Shown here: piece by piece, positions 56,067 to 64,000 of the stretch
How positions within the stretch are numbered: position 1 is the stretch's first letter
Layout: every line of letters starts with the position of its first letter
Assembly: GCF_022458985.1 (NCBI RefSeq)
Contig: NC_061776.1
Location: forward strand, 2,455,075-2,519,074
Origin: Mugil cephalus
Taxonomy: Eukaryota; Chordata; Actinopteri; Mugiliformes; Mugilidae
DNA: 64,000 nucleotides
Direction of reading: 5' to 3'
Position numbers and translations under genes: made by a program
The notes under the pieces: model-generated
The model's input: only the letters and a program-made list of their open reading frames with translations
Databases searched by the model: none
What the model was told of the DNA's origin: nothing

Positions 56067-57641
56067 ATGTCTTCAACTGAGAGTTTAACAGAGCTGTTCA
56101 TCGAGCCACTAACTGCTGCTGCTGAAGAAATATTCAAACTCTTTGAAAGAACTGCCATCCAGTGCGACGAAGAGATCGATCGTCAGCGCAGACTGCTGGA
56201 TATCACCTGGAATCCCGAGATAAAGTTACACAGAATAGGTGAGTAGAACTAGATTGATCTGAATGAACTAGAAATGAATGAAATGGAAACACATAGTATG
56301 GAGAAATCACAGAGGAAAGCTACAAGGCTGCTAACATGCTAACGATCACAGCTAACGTTGCATGGTTTCGACTCGACGTCTAAGGTATTTTCTGCCTCCT
56401 GTGCGAAAATGACATATATACATGTGTTTTCTGTATTTTCTGCCTCCTGTGCGAAAATGACATATATAAATGTGTTATTTAAAGCAACCTTTATGCTGTA
56501 TCTCTTTGTCCCTGCAGACCTCCCACAGCAACATGTCTACACAGAGGAGGAGGTTCTCACTGAACAGCAGTTCTGTAACCAGGTCAGGAAGTCCATTGTG
56601 GATCAGGATGAACCAGAACCTCTACAGATTAAAGAGGAACAGGAGGAACCAGAGCATCTGCAGATTAAAGAGGAACAAGAGGAACCAGAACCTCCACACA
56701 TTAAAAGGGAACAGGAGGATCAAGAACTTCCACAGATGAAAGAGGAACAGGAGGAACCAGAACCTCCAGAGATTAAAGAGGAACAGAAGGAACTCTGCAG
56801 CAGTCAGCAGGAAGAACATCTTGAACTGAACTATGAGACGGATTCCTTTGAGGAAAGTGACCACAGTGAACTAGAACCAGATAATGACCACCTTCTCTCT
56901 CAGAATTTCAATCAAACTGTTGATTTGAATAAGCACATGAGGACTTACACGGGTGTGAAGAAGTACGTTTGTGACACATGTGGTGAAAACTTCACTGAAA
57001 GACGTACTTTAACAAAGCACATGAGGACTCACACAGGTGAGAAACGGTATGGTTGTGACACATGTGGTAAAACCTTTAATCGACGCAGTAATTTACACAA
57101 ACACATGAAGATTCACACAGGTGAGAAGCCGTACGGTTGTGACACATGTGGCAAAACCTTCACTGACAGAACTACTTTAACACACCACATGAGGACTCAC
57201 ACAGGTGAGAAGCCATATGGTTGTGAAACATGTGGCAAAATGTTCAATAAAAGATGTATTTTAACTATTCATGTAAGGACTCACACAGGAGAGAAGCCAT
57301 ACAGTTGTGACACATGTGGTAAAACCTTTACTGAACCAAGTAATTTTAAAAAGCACATCAGGACTCACACAGGTGAGAAGCCGTATGGTTGTGATACATG
57401 TGGTAAAACCTTCAGTCAAAGAAGTACTTTAACTGATCACATGAGGACTCACACAGGAGAGAAGCCGTACAGTTGTGACACATGTGATAAAACCTTCAAT
57501 CGAAGAACTCACTTAACAACTCACATGAGGACTCATACAGGTGAAAAGCCATATGCTATGAAACGTGGTAAAACCTTCACTGAAAGAGGTACGTTAACTG
57601 GTTACATGAGAACTCACACAGGTGAGAATGTGTCGTCTTGA
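56067..57641 (+). CDS. ZF13, C2H2 zinc-finger protein, two exons
   Basis: Exon 1 56067-56238 (57 codons, FERTAIQCDEEID; keeps the PLTAAAEE and TWNPE changes of ZF11/12 but not their codon loss), exon 2 56518-57641; 431 residues. Five SUMO-consensus sites (IKEE, IKEE, IKRE, MKEE, IKEE). The linker is cut short: LLSQN joins directly to [10 protein letters not shown], deleting the usual Ser/Lys-rich stretch and the front of a finger. Seven intact fingers: ERTK, RSNK, DTTH, KCII, ESNK, QSTD, RTHT. The last unit is ruined (YAMKRGKTF loses both Cys; GYMRTH loses a His). It is close to the form from which ZF11/12 arose. The 279-bp intron contains a 48-bp tandem duplication at 56382-56476. Confidence 0.86.
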
Positions 57642-57985
57642 AACATCTGTGTGGGGGAAAAAAGCAGAGCTTAAACAAAAACACGTCAAGAATTTTTTCA
57701 GGTTCATCTTTCTTTTGGAAATCTGATCAAATCATTCTCTGAGATGAAGTATTTTTTAAAAATAATAAATTTTTAGTTTGTGTTTCTTATTTGTGTTTAT
57801 GTGGCTTACTTTTACATGGTTCATTTACTTTCATAACCAGTTTTTATTGGTAAAGAGTATTTCAACTTCAACTTCTTATTTACTATTTTATTACTTTATT
57901 TATTATTATTTTTATCTATTTGTTTCAATGTCTTACCTCATCTTATTGTTTTAGTCTTTTAGTTCTCCAGTGTTTTTTCATGGGG
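57642..57985 (+). other. ZF13 3' flank
   Basis: Same flank as after ZF8, ZF11 and ZF12 (TGAAACATCTGTGTGGG, TTTTTTCAGGTTCATCTTTC, GGTAAAGAGTATTTCAACTT), ending at a G run near 57982. Confidence 0.45.
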
Positions 57986-57989
57986 GGGG

Positions 57990-58440
57990 CTCAATCTCAG
58001 TACTCAATCCTCAAACAATAAGCATGGATATATCATTAATTATGGAGGAGGGGACAGCAATAAATAAGAAAAAAAGTACAAAAAACTTGGCAAGAGTAGT
58101 GGGACATAAATGATACCTTGATAAAATTCAAAAACAGATTGGTGTAGAAAGAAGGCTGGGCAGGAACCGTAAAGAAGAGGCATCTCAGGACAGGACTCAC
58201 TGGACCAAACAGCACACTTCACAAAATAGGAAATCATAATAACTTCACTTTGGTACAAGGATAATGAGTTTGGATTGAGGACATTAAGAACATCTGCTAG
58301 GCTTCCCTGCTGGGGTGACCTGGGCTACTGTGCCTCCAGGAGGTAAAAACACTGACAAATCCCAATAAAGAGACAGACCTACCAACGGGAGCAAGAGTGA
58401 AGATTTTCAAGCAGTAAGAAAAGGGTCAATAATGAATGAT
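57990..58440 (+). mobile_element. I-type LINE C-terminal fragment
   Basis: Near-identical to 44268-44715 (CAATAAGCATGGATATATCA, GAGGAGGGGACAGCAATAAA, CTGGACCAAACAGCACACTT). Decayed RNase H-side part of the LINE. Confidence 0.6.
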
Positions 58441-58635
58441 AATACTGAATTTAAGTTGATAAATTACATTCAAAGATAGAAGTGACACGAACCTTCTCAG
58501 GGTTTTGGATGAAAACAAAATGGGGAAAGGTTTATGTGAAAAATGCTGTTGAATGGAAATTTTGTGTTTTGTAAAACTGATGCCCAGAGACAAAATGCCA
58601 TGAAGGTTCGCCATCTGCTAGATAGGGCCAGTTGA
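58441..58635. other. Unassigned spacer, probably decayed LINE
   Basis: No confident reading; it lies between two LINE pieces. Confidence 0.25.
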
Positions 58636-58639
58636 GTGT

Positions 58640-59075
58640 TTTATACCTGGCCAGGCCCAAAAAGCTAAAGGAGTGATTTATGTAACCCCCGAGGTGTCAG
58701 ATGGTGTTTTACTAAAAGAGCTCAAAGGAGCTGAGGTTGAAGAAGTTCGTAGGTTCAAGGAGACTGGCACAGCAGTACTGGGTAATTTTAGAGGAGATAT
58801 GCCAGCCAGACTGTCTCGGTTACATGAGTTATCCAGTAAGACGGTATGTGCGACCCCCTCTGCAGTGTTTCAAATGCCAGCACTTTGGGCATGTGGCAGC
58901 AGCACTGCAATATAAAAGTTTGGTGAAACACAGATTGGAGACTAACTGGGGAGGCTTTCTCCAGATCTATACAGTCAGGACTAAAGATCCTAAGAGGGGC
59001 AGATGTGATTTGCTTTTTATATTCCAGAATATGACTGACTTGCTGGTGTGTATGGGAGTGAGTGAGTGATGGGTG
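58640..59075 (+). mobile_element. I-type LINE ORF1 (zinc-knuckle) fragment
   Basis: Readings across frames give VTPEVSDGVLLKELKGAEVE and VRRFKETGTAVLGNF, then YVRPPLQCFKCQHFGHVAAA. The last is the first CCHC zinc knuckle of an ORF1 protein from an I-group LINE (RCFKCQ.FGHVAAVC). The second and third knuckles are absent. Confidence 0.65.
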
Positions 59076-59244
59076 ATCTGGCATCAAAGACAAGTGTCCA
59101 TCACTGTGGCAGAAACAGTGCGAGAGTGAGAAGACTTTTTCTCCATACAAAACAGTGCGATGTCTAAAAAGTGGAAAAGGAAGGAGCCAAACTTTAATGA
59201 TGACAAGACTCAGGTTAGGACAATGTGGTATGGCTGGGATCCCA

Positions 59245-59740
59245 ATTTTTTTTTTTTTTTTGAAAAATGCGCCTGAAAGAGTGGCTGCATGTCGCCAGTA
59301 GCTCCACAAACATTTTTTTTGTTTGACTTTGTCTGTTTTTCTGCGCCTCGAACCTGAGCTGCCCGGAGTGAGGCCTGACATTCACGCTAAACTTCAGAAG
59401 AAGTGCTTTGGATGCCAGGCTGGAGTTGGGGGTGGAGGAGTGGAGAAGGAGGTTCAGATCAGCGGTGCCATCTGTACTCACTGGGAACGTGAGGTCTTTG
59501 GCTGCAGGATCAATGGACTGTGTGCTCTTGATGGGACTCAGAGAGAGTGGGTCGTGAGAAGTGCTTTGGAGACCTGGTTTATAGGACCACAGTAGTCTGT
59601 GCCCGGCTTCTCTATAGGCAGACGCACTCCGTTTGAATTTACATCCCTCCCTCGGCCATAAGGAAACACCATTGACGAGAAACACCATGAGATACGATCC
59701 ACACCACTGTTGCTATGTAACTGGCTAAACATCCACCTCT
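59245..59740 (+). repeat. Dispersed repeat R-X, copy 1
   Basis: TGCGCCTGAAAGAGTGGCTG, AACTTCAGAAGAAGTGCTTT, GATGCCAGGCTGGAGTTGGG, AGGTCTTTGGCTGCAGGATC, TTTGGAGACCTGGTTTATAG, CTGTGCCCGGCTTCTCTATA and ACTCCGTTTGAATTTACATC are matched in order by the reverse complement of 60965-61485. Function and family unknown; it might be the 5' region of a retroelement. Confidence 0.55.
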
Positions 59741-59879
59741 CGGCCGCTATTTTGACAACTACTTTTGTATATTTTAATGTTGCTAATTCTGTAATTTATT
59801 TTGATTACACTGCTTATTTTTTCATTTTAATTTTATTGCTTTTCATTTATATTTCTTGTGTTGTTCTTTTTTTGTTGTT

Positions 59880-60145
59880 GTTGTTTTTAAATGCACCTGA
59901 AAGTGTGGCTGCATGTCGCCAGTAGCTCTGTGATGTAACGTCTTTGGCGATTGTCTTAGTGTGTTATTGGTTGTTTTTGTCTGACATGTTGTCGTTTTTT
60001 TGTCTTTTTTGTGCAGTTTTTATCATTTCTTTATTTTTATTTATTTATTTAAATACTGGTCTTTTTGTTTTTGGCTGTGGATTTCAGCGGAGTGGTCTGC
60101 AGTCCCCACTGAACTTCAGAAGAAGTGCTGTTTCATACTGGTTCG
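59880..60145 (+). repeat. Dispersed repeat R-X, partial copy 2
   Basis: ATGCACCTGAAAGTGTGGCT, GCATGTCGCCAGTAGCTC and, at its right end, GAACTTCAGAAGAAGTGCTG repeat the left part of copy 1, with a different T-rich middle. Confidence 0.5.
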
Positions 60146-60149
60146 TCCC

Positions 60150-60400
60150 GAGCAGAAAGCAATGTAGGTTTCACTGTAGAGAACCTACCTGGGTGAAAAA
60201 GGAAAGATAACACACAACCTCCTGAATGGAACATGGTTAATGGATACGTTTTATTTATTTATTTATTTATTTATTGTGAGTTTTTGTTTGTTTCACTGAT
60301 GAACGGATCCATACTCCAGTCCGGTAGGTGGCGGTAATATGCCTACAAGTTGGATTTCACGCGCAAATCAATCCAAAAGAAGAAGAATAAAAACCGGCCG
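60150..60400 (+). mobile_element. I-type LINE 3' tail upstream of ZF14
   Basis: TAGAGAACCTACCTGGGTGA, CACAACCTCCTGAATGGAAC, TCCATACTCCAGTCCGGTAG, GTGGCGGTAATATGCCTACA and CAATCCAAAAGAAGAAGAAT. Best preserved copy of the tail; it ends about 70 bp before the ZF14 ATG. Confidence 0.7.
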
Positions 60401-60461
60401 CACTTGACGGTTGTGTCGTGTCGTCGTGTCCCATATCAATGTCTGAACTGTTGAAGTAACA

Positions 60462-62863
60462 ATGTCTTCATCTGAGAGTTTGAGAGAGTTGATCCTCGAG
60501 CGACTAACTGCTGCTGCTGAAGAAATATTCGGACTCTTTGAAAGAACTGTCGTCCAGTACGAGGAAGAGATCGATCGTCAGCGCAGACTGCTGGATATCA
60601 CCTGGAAACCTGAGATAAAGTTACACAGAATAGGTGAGTACAGGTAGAACGGTTTAAATGAACTAATTAATTAATGGAAACACGCAGTATGGAGAAGAAG
60701 AGGAAAGACACTCAGCTAGAAGATTGATAATATATGCCAAGAGCCCAACTATCACAGCTAACGCTGCATGGATTTAGACTTGGACAGATTTTAATGATCC
60801 CCGAACGAAGTTACTTTGTCACCGTAGTTTCCTGCACATAAAAGGAAACACTCATAAAAACCACAAGAAAGATACAATAAGATTACCGTAAAATATTAAT
60901 AAATAGTGTCATGATCATGAGCAAATATACAAAAAGTAGTTATATAGTGTCCAAGGTAATGTGGTCATTTGGCCAGTTGCATAGCAACAGCGGCACGGAT
61001 CGTGTCATGTTGTGTCCTTATCCGCTGAGGGAGGGATGTAAACTCAAACGGAGTGTGTCCGCCCGTAGAGTCTGAAGCCGGGCACAGACTTATTGTGGTC
61101 CAATGAATCAGGTCTCCAAAGCTATTTCATAACACACAAGTCCATCCATTCTGCTGCCAAAGACCTCCCGTTCCCCAAGAATCCGGACAGTACCGCGACC
61201 CGAACCTCCTTCTCCGCTCCGCCACCTCCAACTCCAGACTGGCATCCCCAGGACTTTTCTTAAAGTTCAGCGGGCAGCTCGGTGGACACGGACAGCGCTA
61301 GCGGCCGATCTCTGCAACACACCACCGGACACAGCGGCCGCTCCGCTGAACTCCACAGCCAAAAGAAAAAAGGAAAATACAAAACGAGGTTGATTGGCTC
61401 AAGGCAAAGAAAAACAGCAACACGTCAAACCGACATGAAGCTAGTGGCGAAATGCAGCCACTTTTTGAGGCGCATTTTTCAATAAATAAGTAAAATAAAA
61501 TAAAATAAAAAAAATATCTGGTCATATGTGTTTTCCCATCATCACATTAGTAACCTTTATGCATTATCTCTTTGCCCCCCCAGAAGTCCCACAGGAATAT
61601 ATCTGCACAAAGGAGGAAGTTCTTACTGAGCAGCAGCTCTGTAACCAGGAGAGGAACTCCAGTCTGGACCAGGAGGAACCAGAACCTCCACAGATTAAAG
61701 AGGAACAAGAGGAACTAGAACCTCCACAGATTAAAGAGGAACAGGATGACCTCTCCAGCATTCAGCAGGAAGAGCATCTGGTTTTGAATCAGAAAACTGA
61801 TTCCTTGATGGAGACTCCTACTGACATGGAAAGTGAGCACAGTGACCCAGAACCAAACAGTGACCAGCTTCTCCCTCACAACTCTCCAGAAGCTCAGAGA
61901 ACAAATAAGGAAGGAAGCAACCATGTAGACTCAGGATCAACTAGAAATGCAGAGCTGAATCCAAAGAAGAGACATCGCAGAGACACAAGCCACAGTAACA
62001 ATGTAGACATCTCTCCTGTGTCAGAAAGTCTGTGTGATACTGACACTGCAAAAAAGCATATAACATGTGACGTCTGTGGAAAAGCCTTTAAGAACATGTC
62101 TGTAATGAAGAGACATAATAGACTTCACACAGTTGAGACACCTCATCATTGCCACACATATGGTGAACGTTTCACGCAGAGTAGTAGTTTGCTTTTACAT
62201 ACCACAACTCACACAGGCGAAAAGCTGTACAGTTGTACAGTTACCACATGTGGTAAAAACTTCACTTCAAGTACTACTTTAACAAAGCACATGAAGACTC
62301 ACACAGGCGGGAAGCCACATGGTTGTGACAAGTGTGCTAAAACCTTCAATCAAAGAAGTAATTTAACAAAACACATGAGGACTCACACAGGAGAGAAGCC
62401 GTACGTTTGTGACACATGTAGTAAAGCCTTCACTCACAATTTTAATTTAAGGATGCACATGAGGACTCACACAGGAGAGAAGCCATACGGTTGCGACACA
62501 TGTGGTAAAACCTTTGCTCATAGTTTTAATTTAAGGATGCACATGAGGACTCACACAGGTGAGAAGCCGTACACTTGTAACACATGTGGTAAAACCTTCA
62601 CCCAAAGTGTTAATTTAATGAAGCACATGAGGACTCACACAGGTGAGAAGCCATACGGTTGTGACACATGTGGTAAAACCTTCACTCAAAGTTTTAATTT
62701 AACAATGCACATGAGGACTCACACAGGTGAGAAGCCGTATTCTTGCAAGACATGTGGGAAACATTTCAGTCAAACTAGTCATTTAAAGACACATGTGAAG
62801 ACTCACACAGGTGAAAATTTGTCATCCTGTCATTTGATGGAATTATTTTCTAAGAAAAATTGA
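60462..62863 (+). CDS. ZF14, C2H2 zinc-finger protein, two exons
   Basis: Exon 1 60462-60633, exon 2 61584-62863; 483 residues. The N-terminal module is at consensus ([20 protein letters not shown] ... KLHRI). The splice joint gives Glu-Val-Pro instead of Asp-Leu-Pro because exon 2 starts AA-GTC. The acidic region is the shortest, two units with IKEE. Finger region about 225-470: NSVR, a degenerate unit (CHTYGERF), one with four residues between its cysteines (CTVTTC; STTK), then QSNK, HFNM, HFNM, QVNK, QFNM, QSHT. The HFNM pair and QFNM are a recent internal expansion. AATAAA follows one base after the stop (62864-62869). The intron holds an LINE 3' scrap (near 60790) and R-X copy 3. Confidence 0.88.
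60965..61485 (-). repeat. Dispersed repeat R-X, inverted copy 3 in the ZF14 intron
   Basis: Reverse-complement partner of 59245-59740. Together the two copies bracket exon 1 of ZF14 as an inverted pair about 1.2 kb apart. A 67-codon open frame here is not supported as a gene. Confidence 0.55.
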
Positions 62864-63780
62864 AATAAAATATACCTGGACATTAAACAAAAGAAGACAT
62901 CTCCCTTTACCTGGGATGATCTTCAAACTGACACTTGAATTTACGACAGGATTTGAAGAGGAACACTTAAGACTACCTTATTTGTTGACCTAAAGGGTGA
63001 GCAGGAGCCACAGAATAAGGAGAAAATGAGACAACCACAATTATTTTACTGCATGTCAATGAATATGAATATGAAATCTGGTTTTGACCAGTGTCAGACT
63101 GCACATTCAACATGAGGCTGGTAAACTGTGCAGTTGATTTGTGTGAATTTCTCACAAGCAAAGACCAACTTTTACAGTAAGGACATGATTAGTAGTGAAA
63201 ACACTGCTTCCTGTCAAACGGAGTCTACCATTTGATGTTTCTACATGTTTCTGATGTCATCAGATGTTTCTACTTTCCAACTTTCGAGGTGACAAAGACC
63301 AAGAGGAATTATTCCAAAAGTTGATTTTATAGTTCTGTGTGAACCCACAGACAAGTATATCAGAAATAGAATATAACAGGGACTTTTCAGCACATTGCTG
63401 CCACGCTAAGGGACAAAAAAAGAAATCCATGTCAGTGAAAGTGAGTTATCACATAACATGAAAACTGGCCCATTTTTCTTTTTCTGTTGTGGCAGCGATG
63501 GTCTTCTGTGTACGTCTTTGACAATGAGCTCGAAATATTTTTATTCAGTTGTGAAAAACAATGAAATACGTCTGTTTCACTATTATCAGTTCCAGCAATT
63601 TCATTGTTGATGGTATTTAAAGCATTAAAACGTATCCATTGCCAGGTGGATTGAGTTCATCTTAAATCTTAAAGCACTAAGCTTTAATGTGTGTCACTGA
63701 TTCACACTTCATAGTCTGCAAATGAGCTTGCCGGGAAGTTTCCAGCAGTTCTAGCACCTTGTTTTGTTACTCATCCATGA
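62864..63780 (+). other. ZF14 3' flank
   Basis: Co-linear with the 3' flanks of ZF3, ZF4 and ZF5 over several hundred bases (TTGACCAGTGTCAGACTGCA, CAACTTTCGAGGTGACAAAG, GTGAAAGTGAGTTA, CATTAAAACGTATCCATTGC). No coding sequence. Confidence 0.45.
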
Positions 63781-64000
63781 GTAAACTGGACCAGGAGGAA
63801 ATTGATGTGAGTGATAGTTTTATGTTCTGATTCTAGTCTTGGTCACTGGTGTTCTTCAGGAGTTGCAGAGGATGTTGTAAGTTTAAAGACAATTTGAGCA
63901 GCTGTCTTTGTTTCGTTAACAGTTGACTGCTGAGCAAAAAGGTTATATTCAAAGTAATAATTTAACGAAGCACATGAGGACTCACACAGTTGAGAGGTTG
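63781..64000 (+). pseudogene. ZF15, zinc-finger gene remnant at the window edge
   Basis: CTGGACCAGGAGGAAATTGA (63786-63805) copies the LDQEE codons that open the acidic region and runs straight into a gtgagt-like sequence. Then 63952-64000 reads [19 protein letters not shown], the helix half of a finger without its cysteines. It is probably a decayed gene; more fingers may follow to the right. Confidence 0.5.

Overview
The window looks like genomic DNA from a teleost, most likely a percomorph fish. The signs are GT-AG introns, a fish-type TRIM gene, an ependymin-related (epdr1) exon, L2/Rex-type and I-type LINEs, a Penelope-like element, MITEs, and a dense array of C2H2 zinc-finger genes of the class that multiplied in spiny-rayed fishes. 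No species can be named from sequence alone.

Layout. 1-0.9 kb: the last exon of epdr1 (+). 2.5-4.2 kb: a single-exon TRIM gene (RING, B-box, coiled coil, B30.2) with one frameshift and an ISRE-like site just before its ATG. 5-7.5 kb: repeats and an orphan zinc-finger-gene 5' flank. 7.5-64 kb: a zinc-finger cluster, numbered here ZF1 to ZF15. ZF1 and ZF2 are on the minus strand and everything from ZF3 on is on the plus strand. Eleven copies have both coding exons with usable splice sites (ZF1, 2, 3, 6, 7, 8, 10, 11, 12, 13, 14). ZF4, ZF5, ZF9 and ZF15 are broken or partial.

Gene design. Exon 1 is 172 nt (169 nt in ZF11 and ZF12) and encodes a nearly constant, probably helical module of 56-57 residues that starts MSS/MSG and ends KLHRI. 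It splices in phase 1 (ATA-G|gtgagt ... ccctccag|AC-CTC-CCA) to one long exon 2. Exon 2 encodes [17 protein letters not shown], then a variable tandem array of a 12-residue acidic unit ([12 protein letters not shown]), then a conserved Ser- and basic-rich linker, then 5-14 TGEKPY-linked C2H2 fingers. The acidic unit carries IKEE, a match to the SUMO acceptor consensus, in up to 12 copies per protein. A constant N-terminal module, a repeat platform and a fast-changing DNA-binding array parallel the tetrapod KRAB zinc-finger repressors. I infer that these are rapidly evolving nuclear DNA-binding proteins, possibly transposon repressors; nothing in the window proves that function.

How the cluster grows. 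ZF11 and ZF12 lie in two tandem blocks of about 4.7 kb that are nearly identical, introns included, yet their fingers already differ. ZF8 has a three-finger duplication of exactly 252 bp. ZF2 and ZF8 share an almost identical linker although they differ in fingers and strand. Pieces of one I-type LINE lie between the ZF8-ZF14 units, and its 3' tail abuts the promoter of five genes. The intron of ZF10 carries a 3.05-kb fold-back DNA transposon with intact terminal repeats, an 8-bp target duplication and two opposed arrays of ~170-bp satellite-like units; it is the most striking mobile element here.
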